Below are positions 35,441-44,746 of a stretch of 64,000 bases of DNA, piece by piece. Both the position numbers and the translations under genes were made by a program. Source of the stretch: J014 sp964486055 (lineage in GTDB: Bacteria > Acidobacteriota > Blastocatellia > Pyrinomonadales > Pyrinomonadaceae); contig CAZALE010000003.1 of the NCBI GenBank assembly GCA_964486055.1, positions 186,001 through 250,000 on the forward strand, read 5' to 3'. The notes under the pieces were generated by a model, which saw nothing but the letters and a program-made list of their open reading frames with translations, made no database searches and was not told the DNA's origin. The number at the start of each line of letters is the position of its first letter. The stretch's first letter is position 1.

Positions 35441-36109
35441 TCATCTCTGGTTTACTGCTAATTTATCAGCAAGTCTAGTTGGCTCTGGTAATCTGTAACC
35501 TTTGTTACACTCGAGAGTTACTCGAATTGCTGTTTGTAGGCTTATCTTGTGACCGATTGAAACATATATCGGTTTAATGCCAACTCTAGTTCTCAATGCA
35601 GCTCCGATTATTTCATCTTTATGTCTTAGATAGGTGAAACTTCCCCTTTCATCACAAGGCTCATCGCAATCTCCTATCAACAGCGATTTCGCTACTCCTA
35701 CTGTCGGCAAGTCTGTAATTAATCCAATATGACAAGCGATTCCAAATCTTCTCGGATGAGCAATTCCCTGTCCATCACACAAAATAATATCAGGTGAGTT
35801 TTTGATGCGACTAAGTGCTTCAACTATAGCTGGAGCTTCACGAAATGACAATAGGCCAGGAATGTAAGGAAATTTCACTTTTACACAAGATTTGACACAT
35901 TCGACTATTTCTAATGATGGCAGACTTATAACAACAACAGCAGCACTACAGATATTCTCGCGCTTATCGTAACTGGCATCAACTCCAGCGATCGACCTAA
36001 TAGGCTTTTTTAACTTATCTTCAGAAACCACAAGCTTGGAAAGCTCTGATTGAACCTGAATAGCTTCCTTAATTGATAAATCCCATGGATGTATCTGCTG
36101 TAGCTTCAT
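35441..36109 (-). CDS. nfi: Endonuclease V
   Basis: 222 residues, the normal length. Conserved segments are IAGVDASYD (38-46, with the metal-binding Asp), FPYIPGLLSFREAP, LCDGQGIAHPRRFGIACHIG and VGVAKSLL. Endonuclease V cuts one phosphodiester away from deoxyinosine and other damaged bases, starting deaminated-adenine repair. It starts 1 base after the NAD synthetase stop, so both are translated from one message. The identification is secure. Confidence 0.95.
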   Translation of the reverse strand: MKLQQIHPWDLSIKEAIQVQSELSKLVVSEDKLKKPIRSIAGVDASYDKRENICSAAVVVISLPSLEIVECVKSCVKVKFPYIPGLLSFREAPAIVEALSRIKNSPDIILCDGQGIAHPRRFGIACHIGLITDLPTVGVAKSLLIGDCDEPCDERGSFTYLRHKDEIIGAALRTRVGIKPIYVSIGHKISLQTAIRVTLECNKGYRLPEPTRLADKLAVNQR

Positions 36110-36110
36110 T

Positions 36111-37769
36111 CTAAGAATCTCGGCGATACTTGTGAGTTATCGGACGCCTTCGGCCAATACCTATCGCGTTCCTCGAAATAATTATTGTAGGCGGCAATTG
36201 ACGTCTTTTAAACTCATTGGCTGGGGATTCTACTTTGTTGAGAATATCGTACACTAATTTCTCATCATGACCACGGGATATTATTTCCCTGGGTGATAAC
36301 TTATTCTCAAAATACAACTTCAAAATTGGATCCATGAGCTGATAAGGTGGAAGAGAATCTTGATCGAATTGATTAGGTGCCAACTCTGCTGAGGGAGGTT
36401 TCTGAATTATCTCATTCGGGATGATCTCCCTTCCGGCAGACTCATTTACGTGTTTAGCTATTTGCCAGACTTCAGTCTTAAGAACATCTCCTAACACCGC
36501 TAATCCTCCATTAGTATCACCGTATAGAGTACAATAACCAACGGCTAATTCGCTTTTATTACCCGTTGATAGCAAGAGTCGCCCCTCAGCATTCGAAATC
36601 GCCATCAATATTAAGCCTCTTAATCTGGATTGCAAGTTTTCTGCGGTCAGATTTTCTCCGCCTTTAGTGGGTTTACTCAGATGCAGTTGTTTAGATAAAA
36701 CTTCAAAAGCATCGGTGATCGGTTCAATACGCGCGGGGCAGCCTAGATTTTTAACTAGCCTCTCTGCATCTTGGATGCTTGATTTAGAGCTAAATGGTGA
36801 CGGCATCATCACGCAAAGTACATTTTCTGCTCCCAAGGCTTCACAAGCTAGTGTAGCAACTAAAGCAGAATCGATACCACCCGAAAGCCCTAGGACAGCT
36901 TTCCTGAACCCATTTTTCCATGCATAATCTTTAATGCCCAGGATCAATGCTTTTTTAATGGTTTCGGCTTCATCATCTTCGATTAATCTCTGATCTAGCT
37001 TAGCTGAGTCTATCTCGATTGTTTCTATAAATTCCTCGAAGGAAGGCGCTTGCAAGATAACATCTCCATCAGCGTCCGCCACAAGACTCGTACCATCAAA
37101 AACAATGCCATCGTTGCCGCCAACTAAGTTGACAAATATTACAGGCTTTCCATGTAATTTAGCTCGATGTGACACCATTTCACATCTAAGTTTTATCTTG
37201 CCTTTATTAAATGGTGAGGCGTTTATCGAAACGATTAAATCGGCGCCCTTTTTAATCAGTTCATCAGTTGGATCCTTATCGTAAAGCCTCTCCTTCCAAA
37301 AGGTTTTGTCGTTCCAAAAATCCTCACATACTACAACCCCAACTTTTTTACCTTTAATGAGAAATGGGTTCTTTCCGGCTCCAGGCTCGAAGTACCTAGG
37401 ATCATCAAAAACATCATATTCAGGTAGAAGCTCTTTATCTGCGAATCCGATCAAATTCCCATCACTTAGAATCGCGGCAGTATTAAAAAGCTTTTTGCCT
37501 TCGTGTCTCGTATTAGGTCTTATCGTTCCTATGACTGCTGTGATACCTTTTGTTACGGGGATTATTTTTTCAATCGGTTCGAGGGCGTTCTCGATTATAT
37601 CTTGATCCTGAAACCAATCTTGTGAGGTATATCCGTGAGTGCAAACCTCGGGAAATACTACTAGCTCAGACCCATCAGACTTCGCCTTCTCTATGACCTT
37701 AAAGATCTTACATAGATTTCCCTCAATATCGCCATTTGTCGTATTGATTTGTCCAATCGTGACCTTCAT
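36111..37769 (-). CDS. nadE: Glutamine-dependent NAD+ synthetase
   Basis: 552 residues. The N-terminal nitrilase-like glutaminase domain has the Glu41-Lys112-Cys148 triad (FPEVCTHGY, DKELLPEY, CEDFWND). The C-terminal synthetase domain has the ATP-pyrophosphatase P-loop LSGGIDSALVA (about 292-302) and TGNKSELAVGYCTLYGD. Together they convert deamido-NAD to NAD using glutamine-derived ammonia, the last step of NAD synthesis. It sits 2 bases after the receiver-ATPase gene and 1 base before nfi, a tight three-gene operon. Confidence 0.96.
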   Translation of the reverse strand: MKVTIGQINTTNGDIEGNLCKIFKVIEKAKSDGSELVVFPEVCTHGYTSQDWFQDQDIIENALEPIEKIIPVTKGITAVIGTIRPNTRHEGKKLFNTAAILSDGNLIGFADKELLPEYDVFDDPRYFEPGAGKNPFLIKGKKVGVVVCEDFWNDKTFWKERLYDKDPTDELIKKGADLIVSINASPFNKGKIKLRCEMVSHRAKLHGKPVIFVNLVGGNDGIVFDGTSLVADADGDVILQAPSFEEFIETIEIDSAKLDQRLIEDDEAETIKKALILGIKDYAWKNGFRKAVLGLSGGIDSALVATLACEALGAENVLCVMMPSPFSSKSSIQDAERLVKNLGCPARIEPITDAFEVLSKQLHLSKPTKGGENLTAENLQSRLRGLILMAISNAEGRLLLSTGNKSELAVGYCTLYGDTNGGLAVLGDVLKTEVWQIAKHVNESAGREIIPNEIIQKPPSAELAPNQFDQDSLPPYQLMDPILKLYFENKLSPREIISRGHDEKLVYDILNKVESPANEFKRRQLPPTIIISRNAIGIGRRRPITHKYRRDS

Positions 37770-37771
37770 GC

Positions 37772-38521
37772 TTATCTCTCTAACCTCTTAACCATCTCGA
37801 GTCGATTACCTTTCTGGCTATAATTTACTTCATCCATGACATTCTTTATGATTAAAACTCCTCTGCCGGTCGGTTTAAGCATATTCTCACTCAAGGTTGG
37901 ATCTGGCACTGCCTCTACATCAAATCCATCACCTTCGTCCTCAACGACGAATCTAGCTTCTTCTGGAGAAATATCAGCCACGATTCTGAGGATTTTCGTT
38001 ACATCAAATTTATTACCGTGTTTTACGGCATTTACGAAAGCCTCATCCAAAGCCACGAAAAGATTCGACTTCTCAGTATCAACAATGCCCATTTTTTCAA
38101 TTCTGCCTATGAGATAATCCAAAATAGCATAGATAGGCGATAAGCAAGTAGGAAGAATGAACTCTATGCGTTCGTGAACCTTTGTGAGGTCTTGCTCTTT
38201 ATCCACTAATTTTTGTTTCTCCTCCAAAATTGTTTTGAGAATCCCTCTCAACTCTCTTTCATCAAAATTATTTCGATTAAATTTATCTGCGTCTATTCTA
38301 AAAAAGCGCACAAAGCTCCTAGCTGCTCCATTTTCTAGGTTTTCCGCAGACGGTATGTCGAGGTCAGTTATTACTATGTCGTAGTCATTGTTGCTTTCAA
38401 GAAAAATCCCCTCGGCTGAGCTTTCGGTTTTTTCAACCTTATAACCAGAGTCTTCAAATCTTTTTTTAAGCTCGCTCGCAAGATCGTCGTAGTCGTCAAC
38501 TATTAAGATTCTTCGCTTCAC
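37772..38521 (-). CDS. Receiver-like domain fused to RsbW-type HATPase
   Basis: 249 residues. Residues 1 to about 95 look like a response regulator receiver: LIVDDYDD with Asp9/Asp10 and phosphoacceptor Asp53 in ITDLD. The part after Asp53 is short and no clear conserved Lys is visible, so it may be degenerate. Residues about 110-249 are a GHKL ATPase of the anti-sigma/RsbW type: ALDEAFVNAVKHGN (Glu160, Asn164), VEDEGDGFD (193-201) and TGRGVLIIKNVMDEV (218-232). No histidine phosphorylation site is present, so it is not an ordinary sensor kinase. A partner-switching role is plausible. It leads the nadE-nfi operon, whose logic is unclear. Confidence 0.8.
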   Translation of the reverse strand: MKRRILIVDDYDDLASELKKRFEDSGYKVEKTESSAEGIFLESNNDYDIVITDLDIPSAENLENGAARSFVRFFRIDADKFNRNNFDERELRGILKTILEEKQKLVDKEQDLTKVHERIEFILPTCLSPIYAILDYLIGRIEKMGIVDTEKSNLFVALDEAFVNAVKHGNKFDVTKILRIVADISPEEARFVVEDEGDGFDVEAVPDPTLSENMLKPTGRGVLIIKNVMDEVNYSQKGNRLEMVKRLER

Positions 38522-38644
38522 CGCTTACTTGGTACCTTTCTCTTAACTAAGCTATCATAACGATTTATGCGGAGCTCTAAGAAAATTCTAAATATAAGCA
38601 ACAAAAAAGTCGAACCTGAGTAATTTCGAAGGAATATTGTTGAG

Positions 38645-39364
38645 ATGAAACCCACTGCTATAGAGGAAGTTTTTAAACATGCCGATCTCTCCAAGTACGG
38701 TCTAAAAGAGAGACTATTAATCAAAGCCGCAGATTTTTTGTTTTATCATCTGATAAATTGCATCGGTAGAACCTTAAGATTCGAGATCGAGGGAGAAGAA
38801 CATTTGAATTCGATAGAGACCTCTGGTAAGTTGCCGATCTACACGTTTTGGCATAATAGAATCTTTGCCTCAACCTATTTTTTTCGTCACAGAAAAATCG
38901 TCGTGATGACGTCTCAGAGTTTCGATGGTGAATACATAGCAAGATTCATCCAGCGCTTTGGATATGGAGCCGTGCGAGGAAGCTCTACGAGAGGCGGAGT
39001 TTCGGCATTAATTGAAATGGTTAGACTGATGAAGAGAGGCTTTCCGATGGCTTTTACAGTTGATGGGCCAAAAGGTCCTAGATACATTGCAAAAATGGGT
39101 CCTTGTCTATTGGCAAAAAAAACAGGCAATCCGATGTTACCTTTTCTGGTAGAAGTAGAAAGCTTCTGGGAAGTGAAAAGTTGGGATTTGCTACAAATTC
39201 CGAAGCCATTCAGTGCAGCTAAACTAATCTTTGCAGCTCCAATCTATGTACCAGCCAACGCAGACGAGAACATCTTGGAAGAAAAACGCCTTGAGCTACA
39301 GGATTCCCTTGACAAGCTGGTCAAAGCAGGTGAAAAATGGCGAAGAGGCAAGGCTCAGTCATGA
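38645..39364 (+). CDS. DUF374 family lysophospholipid acyltransferase-like protein
   Basis: 239 residues. Motifs are FWHNRIFA (69-76), MTSQSFDGEYIARFI, FGYGAVRGSSTRGG and FTVDGPKGPRY, as in DUF374 proteins. These are related to glycerolipid acyltransferases and to KDO/lipid A acyltransferases. It probably transfers an acyl chain to a membrane lipid or lipid A-type acceptor at the inner face of the membrane. The acceptor and donor are unknown. The start follows GAAGGA at a somewhat long spacing. It is divergent from the receiver-ATPase gene. Confidence 0.85.
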   Translation: MKPTAIEEVFKHADLSKYGLKERLLIKAADFLFYHLINCIGRTLRFEIEGEEHLNSIETSGKLPIYTFWHNRIFASTYFFRHRKIVVMTSQSFDGEYIARFIQRFGYGAVRGSSTRGGVSALIEMVRLMKRGFPMAFTVDGPKGPRYIAKMGPCLLAKKTGNPMLPFLVEVESFWEVKSWDLLQIPKPFSAAKLIFAAPIYVPANADENILEEKRLELQDSLDKLVKAGEKWRRGKAQS

Positions 39365-39618
39365 GTGAATTGGTTTGGTAAATCACCAGATTAAAGTTTT
39401 ATGTTCGCATTGTATTCAATACTGATTTCTGTGAGACGACCATCTGTAAACCTGCCCCCAGATCGAGAAATATGATGAAGCTTGTGAGAGGGTGGGCTTT
39501 GGTAGTGTCGTGATGCTAGTGCTGCTCTTCTTTCGCTTTAGCTAACTAGATTTACAAACATTTCTCTAATCAGCGAAAACGTTATTTCATGATAAACTAT
39601 TAAACCGTGAAGGTTAAG

Positions 39619-41706
39619 ATGGAAAATCAGGAAGCGTTACCTCTGGAGCGTAAGATAAAAATGCACGAAGCGCGTGAGGCCATAATCGAACGTCTTGCGC
39701 GAGATTTGCCAAAAAACATAGATCTTGAAAGGTTCTTAAACGTAGTAGTCTCAGAGATCGGCAAAATGTTTGAGGTTGACCGCTGCGATCTGATTCAAAT
39801 CTCCAAAGGAAAGAAAGTCAAGGTAACGCACGAGTGGCGGAAAAATGAAAAAGTCCCTTCATCACAGGGTATCGAGATCGAACTAAAACCCTCACTTGAA
39901 AATTCACGCCTCAATTCATCCATATGCATTGATGACGTTTCAGCAGTTAAAGATCCATTCATAAATTTTTTCGCACAAAAGCTCAAAACCAAGTCTTTGC
40001 TAATGGCCCCTATTTTTTTAAACAAAGAAGAATCAGGCTTTTTGGGACTACACACTACGTCTCAAATACGTCAGTGGTTCGATGAAGAAATTACTTTTTT
40101 AGAGTCGATTGCAAGGCATCTGACGATTGGCTACGAATACACGCGCCTATACGTCGCACAGCAACAAGAGGCTAAACGCACAAATGCCCTCCTGGAAATA
40201 GCCAACATAATAAATTCGCACTCCGATTTTGGTGAGGTGGCATCAAAGGTTCTGGAATGTGCAGTCAAATTGGTTAAAGCTAACTACGGCGCTCTTGGCG
40301 TTTTGGATAAATCAGAGAGGAAAATCTCCTTGGCCTCTTTTAAATCGGCACCCCTTACAAAACCTACAGCAGTTCTGAAAATGATAGAGAAATACGACAA
40401 ATCATTAAACATAGAGCATTTTCCAGCTTTAAGCGAATTAATAAAGGAAGGAAAGACACTTCTACTATTTGATAAGGATCTTCCGATGAGCTTAAGAGTG
40501 ATATTTAACTCACAATTGGCTGGGAAAGCTGCTCTGGTGGCGCCCGTGCGGGTTGCTGGCCAGACTTTCGGACTGCTCGGCTTTGTATGGAGCGAGAAAG
40601 TCGAATTCGATAAAGATGAAATAGCCTTCGTCGAAGCCATCGCCGACCAAATAGGTACTGCACTGGAGAGAGATAGACTTTCTGCTGAAGTAATGCGACT
40701 TAAATCTGAGCTGCATGAAAAACATCTCTCTCAGATCGTAGGAAGATCACCAGCGATAAGAAACGCCATTGAGTTAGCTCTAAGCGTCGCCACAACAAAA
40801 ACTACCGTTTTGATTCAAGGAGAGTCAGGAACTGGTAAGGAACTTCTAGCTGACCTAATTCATTACAACTCTGGCAGAGAAGACAAACCTTACATAAAAA
40901 TCAATTGTGGCGCTATACCAGAGACGCTCATTGAATCCGAACTCTTCGGCCATGAAAAAGGGGCTTTCACTGATGCAAAACTTAGGCGTAAAGGTAAATT
41001 CGAAGAAGCTAACGGCGGAACCCTATTTTTAGACGAGATAGCAGAACTCCCATTGTCATCACAAGTTAAACTACTTCGTGTCTTACAAGATGGTGAGTTC
41101 ACTCGTATCGGAGGCAATGAAACCATAAAAACTGATGTCCGTGTTATAGCTGCAACTAACATGGATCTTGAGCAAGCTGTAGAGAAAGGTAGATTTCGAA
41201 GGGATTTATTTTATCGGTTATCAGTGTTTCCTATTAATCTACCCCCTCTGCGTGACCGCCGTGAAGATATCCACCTGCTAGTTTTTCATTTCCTTGAAAA
41301 ATACAAACAAGAAACTGGAAGATTTGTGGTCGGCATCTCCAAAGAAGCTCTAAGAGCTTTAACCAACTACGATTGGCCTGGAAATGTCAGAGAATTAGAA
41401 AATGCAATAGAGAGGGCAGTTATAATAGCAGCAGGGAGAGAGATACAACTAGAGGACTTACCAGAAAATATCAAAAATAAACTGCCAAATGAACCCAAAA
41501 CCACACAACTTGATGGAAAAATCGACTCATACGACTCACTAAATCTAAACATAAAATTCCCTACAACCATGGAAGAAATAGAGAGAAAAGCGATTGAGAA
41601 AGCATTAGAATTGACCGGCGGTGACAAATTAAATGCTTCTAAACTCCTGAAAATCGGTCGTAAAACCCTCTACAGAAAACTAAAGCAATATCAGAGCGAC
41701 AAATAA
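39619..41706 (+). CDS. Sigma54-dependent transcriptional activator with two GAF domains
   Basis: 695 residues from the ATG at 39619, preceded by GAAGG; a GTG at 39607 is the alternative. Two GAF sensory domains (about 35-178 and 195-350) precede the AAA+ domain. That domain carries Walker A GESGTGKE (about 401-408), GAFTDA (about 448-453) where GAFTGA is the norm, and Walker B GTLFLDEIAEL. A Fis-type helix-turn-helix is at the C-terminus (NASKLLKIGRKTLYRKLKQY). It would activate RNA polymerase-sigma54 in response to a ligand or redox signal. It lies 2 bases before the FHA-TM gene, suggesting a shared signalling role. Confidence 0.92.
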   Translation: MENQEALPLERKIKMHEAREAIIERLARDLPKNIDLERFLNVVVSEIGKMFEVDRCDLIQISKGKKVKVTHEWRKNEKVPSSQGIEIELKPSLENSRLNSSICIDDVSAVKDPFINFFAQKLKTKSLLMAPIFLNKEESGFLGLHTTSQIRQWFDEEITFLESIARHLTIGYEYTRLYVAQQQEAKRTNALLEIANIINSHSDFGEVASKVLECAVKLVKANYGALGVLDKSERKISLASFKSAPLTKPTAVLKMIEKYDKSLNIEHFPALSELIKEGKTLLLFDKDLPMSLRVIFNSQLAGKAALVAPVRVAGQTFGLLGFVWSEKVEFDKDEIAFVEAIADQIGTALERDRLSAEVMRLKSELHEKHLSQIVGRSPAIRNAIELALSVATTKTTVLIQGESGTGKELLADLIHYNSGREDKPYIKINCGAIPETLIESELFGHEKGAFTDAKLRRKGKFEEANGGTLFLDEIAELPLSSQVKLLRVLQDGEFTRIGGNETIKTDVRVIAATNMDLEQAVEKGRFRRDLFYRLSVFPINLPPLRDRREDIHLLVFHFLEKYKQETGRFVVGISKEALRALTNYDWPGNVRELENAIERAVIIAAGREIQLEDLPENIKNKLPNEPKTTQLDGKIDSYDSLNLNIKFPTTMEEIERKAIEKALELTGGDKLNASKLLKIGRKTLYRKLKQYQSDK

Positions 41707-41708
41707 AT

Positions 41709-43076
41709 ATGCCCCAACTCTGGTTAAATTTTAAGGATGATGAGGGTAACGAAAGAAAGCTCGAGGTAACGACAGCTAAATTTTTTATCGGAAGAGATTC
41801 TGCAAATGACCTGCAAATAAGACACTCTAGCATCTCTCGCAAACATCTGCAGATAGAAAGATTCGGCGAGATATTCGTTGTGGCCGATCTGGGATCGAGC
41901 AACGGGACATCGATTAATGGCCAACCACTCACTCAACCCTCAGTAATCAAAAATGGTGATGAAATAAATTGCGGAGGGGCTTTCATCATAAAAGTTGAAA
42001 TAAAAAATGGAAATGAAAAAGACTCTGATCATGACGACGTTAAAGCATCTGACGTACCAGCAAAAAATCTGCATGACGAACAGTCAAGCAATCAGCCTAA
42101 GCCAGGTTCAGAGGCCTCTAAAATAGCTGCGTCAGAATCCCATAATGGTCTTTCTTTATTTTTCTGGGCACCGCTGCTTGCCACGCTTGTCTTAGTTTTC
42201 GTTGCCGGCTCTCTTCTACTTCTACAACCAAATGAAAAGAACCGAGATCTCTCCAAATTTCCTAACTATTCTGATAGAAATAACGAGGCGTTTGAGAACA
42301 ATGGCAAAGAGAATTATGATGATTTATCAACTAGTCGCAATAAGCTTGCCGACAAATATCCGCAAAAGAATGAAAATCTCGAATCAAATATGCTCAATCC
42401 CTCCTCTCCTCTCAACTCCGATAATGCCTCGCTAAATTCTTCGATAGATTCCGGAGAAAAAATAGAATCTTCTTTAAACAGTGAAAGAGAAAAAATCGAG
42501 AAGAATGCAGTGATTTTTGCAAAAAAACTTGCATTACATGAATCAAACTATGTTTTTACAAGGCGACAAGTGGAGGAAATTGAAAGATATGTAAAACAGC
42601 TTGCAACATCATCCTCAATAACAAAGTCACTTGGTCAACTGCAAAGAAACAAGATTCGAATCGCCCAGATGGCAGAATCTAAGGGCTTAAAACCTCAATT
42701 GCTCGCAATTGCCTCAATAGCGACTCTGGAAACCAGAGGATCTACTGACATCATTTCTAATGCCCAAAGTATTCTACCAATTCTTAATGAACTAAAAATA
42801 TCACTGGGTAACGAACTTACTGATGATAATCTCCTGATAATTGCCGCATTTGAACAAGGAACTCGCGGAGAGTATAGCTCGATGAGAAACATTATAGAGG
42901 CATTGGGCCGAGAACCCGGCGTGGACGCGAGAAAAATCAGAACAGTCTGGTACTTAAGAGAAAGAGGTAAGATATCAGATAGCCAATACAATCTCGTTAT
43001 GAAATTCTTAGCCATCGGAACAATTGCGCAAAATCCTAGGGATTTTGGTGTCCAAGCAGAGCCACTAGTTTTTTAG
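41709..43076 (+). CDS. FHA-domain membrane protein with lytic-transglycosylase-like C-terminal region
   Basis: 455 residues. An N-terminal FHA domain (about 5-98) has IGRDSANDLQI (27-37), SISRKHLQIE (41-50) and DLGSSNGTSING (60-71). One TM helix follows (about 150-172), then a Ser/Asn-rich linker (175-260). The helical C-terminal region (about 270-455) has KGLKPQLLAIASIATLETRG (325-344) and LLIIAAFEQGTRGEYSS (375-391). These recall the ALLxAIAxxESG and ALAAYNxGxG motifs of lytic transglycosylases, with Glu341 in the catalytic position. That similarity was judged by eye and may be remote or inactive. Topology would place FHA inside and this domain in the periplasm. Translationally linked to the sigma54 activator. 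Confidence 0.72.
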   Translation: MPQLWLNFKDDEGNERKLEVTTAKFFIGRDSANDLQIRHSSISRKHLQIERFGEIFVVADLGSSNGTSINGQPLTQPSVIKNGDEINCGGAFIIKVEIKNGNEKDSDHDDVKASDVPAKNLHDEQSSNQPKPGSEASKIAASESHNGLSLFFWAPLLATLVLVFVAGSLLLLQPNEKNRDLSKFPNYSDRNNEAFENNGKENYDDLSTSRNKLADKYPQKNENLESNMLNPSSPLNSDNASLNSSIDSGEKIESSLNSEREKIEKNAVIFAKKLALHESNYVFTRRQVEEIERYVKQLATSSSITKSLGQLQRNKIRIAQMAESKGLKPQLLAIASIATLETRGSTDIISNAQSILPILNELKISLGNELTDDNLLIIAAFEQGTRGEYSSMRNIIEALGREPGVDARKIRTVWYLRERGKISDSQYNLVMKFLAIGTIAQNPRDFGVQAEPLVF

Positions 43077-43104
43077 TCAGTTCTATTGAACGGAGAAGGT
43101 TTAA

Positions 43105-43893
43105 ATGGCTACAAAACAAGAGGAATGGATAACCGGTGAAGTTACCTTATCAATTCAAGGTAAACCACTGAAAATGCAGATGACTGTACCAAAAAAACCC
43201 GTAAAACTTGGTAGAATGCTGCCAATTTTTCAGATGATGACAAACTCAGTGGTCGAAATAAGTGAAAAAGGGGTCAAATCCCTAGGCAAAAAAATATCAT
43301 GTAAAAAGGGCTGTGGAGCGTGTTGTCGCCAACCGGTTCCAATATCAGAAACTGAGGCTATGGCAATTGTAGAATTAGTTGAAAATATGGAAGAGCCGCG
43401 TAAGACGGAGATAAAAAGGCGTTTTTCTCAAGCGGTCAAGCATTTTCAGGAAAGAGGCTGGTTGGAAAAACTCGAAAGCTGTAAGAAAAACCCATCGGAA
43501 TTGCAACATGTAGTGATGGAATACTTTTGGGAAAATATCCCTTGTCCTTTCCTCGAAGATGAATCATGCTCAATTCATTCTAACAGGCCGCTTGCTTGCC
43601 GAGAATATATCGTCACATCTCCGGCATCAAATTGTGCAAACCCTTCCGCAGATAATATCGAAAGAGTTGAGATTCTCTTCAAACCCTCAAAAGTACTGAT
43701 GGCGATCGAGCCCAAAAACTACAACAGATTACCATTTGTCCCGTTAATTTACGCTCTTGAATGGTTTTCAGAAAATCGCCTCTCCGAAAGTCCCGAAAAA
43801 AAAGAGCTCAAAAAAACGGGAGAGCAATGGCTAGCAGACTTTTTTAGATATCTGACGAAATCCGAAATACCGCAGGACAGAAAGCAACTTTAA
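43105..43893 (+). CDS. YkgJ-family cysteine cluster protein
   Basis: 262 residues. An N-terminal cluster CKKGCGACC (66-74) and a second group (CPFLEDESCSIH, ACREY and a later Cys) match the YkgJ/CxxCxxCC family, thought to bind a zinc or iron-sulfur centre. Biochemical function is not established for this family; some members are linked to flagellar lysine methylation (FliB-like) or metal handling. GGAGAAGG precedes the ATG. It follows the FHA gene by 28 bases and could belong to the same transcript. Confidence 0.8.
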   Translation: MATKQEEWITGEVTLSIQGKPLKMQMTVPKKPVKLGRMLPIFQMMTNSVVEISEKGVKSLGKKISCKKGCGACCRQPVPISETEAMAIVELVENMEEPRKTEIKRRFSQAVKHFQERGWLEKLESCKKNPSELQHVVMEYFWENIPCPFLEDESCSIHSNRPLACREYIVTSPASNCANPSADNIERVEILFKPSKVLMAIEPKNYNRLPFVPLIYALEWFSENRLSESPEKKELKKTGEQWLADFFRYLTKSEIPQDRKQL

Positions 43894-43987
43894 TTCTGTC
43901 AAATTATAAGCTGAGCAATTTGGAAAAACGCGGAAGAAAGAGGAAATCAGTTTCGCTCGGCGGTGAAACAATGTCGCCAAGCCTGTA

Positions 43988-44260
43988 CTAAGAATTTTCT
44001 TGATCTCTAACTAGTGGAAAAGGTATTATCTCAGGCTTTTCATTGCTTACGGAGTCAGCATTCAATTGGCGTGCAGCTACTGAAAGTGCCCGTTGAAAAT
44101 CCGGCATCATGTCGGCATCTATTCTTATGGTTTTTTGACATTGCCATCCGAGCACTTCCGCCCATGTCAAAAACTTTATTATTACCTGATCAGCCTCGAC
44201 AGATACCTCTATCTTCTTCTTATCCCCAATCGTCGGCAGAATTCTCTTAGCCTTCTTCAT
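43988..44260 (-). CDS. Small conserved-looking protein of unknown function downstream of HIT hydrolase
   Basis: 90 residues. A basic start (MKKAKRILPTIGDKKK) precedes a beta-strand-rich centre with a Trp pair (TWAEVLGWQ, 52-60) and an amphipathic helix (PDFQRALSVAARQL). No signal peptide or TM segment is seen. It starts 3 bases after the HIT gene stop in the same direction, with AAAGGA just upstream in the HIT coding end. That tight spacing supports a real gene. No family recognised. Confidence 0.62.
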   Translation of the reverse strand: MKKAKRILPTIGDKKKIEVSVEADQVIIKFLTWAEVLGWQCQKTIRIDADMMPDFQRALSVAARQLNADSVSNEKPEIIPFPLVRDQENS

Positions 44261-44263
44261 ATT

Positions 44264-44746
44264 TCAAATTTTTCCTTTAAGCTTACGATAAGTATCCGTA
44301 AGGCTTTCAGGTATGGTTCTGGTTTGTCCGACTGCTGTCATGAAATTAACATCCCCTACCCAGCGGGGCAAAATATGCATATGAAAATGACCCGATACTC
44401 CAGCCCCAGCTGCCTTACCAAAATTCATACCTAGATTTATTCCATCAGGTTTGTAAACCTCTTGAATAGCCCTGTACAATTGCTTTGCCAAATCCATCAT
44501 CTCATCAGTCGTATTTTTGTTTGCCTCGTGCAAATCAGCGATATGTTCGTACGGTACTATCATCAAATGCCCGCTAGTGTAAGGATAAATATTAAGTATT
44601 ACGAAATTGAACTGAGCACGATGCAATATGAAGTTCTTCTCGTCTTCTATCCCGCTATTGAGAATATCACAAAAAACACACTCTGATTTTTTTTCAGTAT
44701 GAGACGAGATATAATCGTAACGCCATGGACTCCACAAAACATCCAT
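44264..44746 (-). CDS. HIT family nucleotide hydrolase/phosphorylase
   Basis: 160 residues. It begins MDVLWSPWRYDYI, as in the Ap4A-phosphorylase-like HIT group, followed by CVFCDIL. The histidine triad is HFHMHILPRW (about 121-130), with PYTSGHLMIVPYEHIADLHE upstream. These enzymes cleave dinucleoside polyphosphates or nucleoside phosphoramidates. Its ATG overlaps the stop of the IHF/HU gene by one base (TAATG). The exact substrate is uncertain. Confidence 0.92.
   Translation of the reverse strand: MDVLWSPWRYDYISSHTEKKSECVFCDILNSGIEDEKNFILHRAQFNFVILNIYPYTSGHLMIVPYEHIADLHEANKNTTDEMMDLAKQLYRAIQEVYKPDGINLGMNFGKAAGAGVSGHFHMHILPRWVGDVNFMTAVGQTRTIPESLTDTYRKLKGKI

Noticed and set aside
43894..43987. 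Possible terminator between the YkgJ gene and the 90-residue gene
   Set aside because: The GGCG/CGCC pairing is only 4-5 bp and lacks a T-run.
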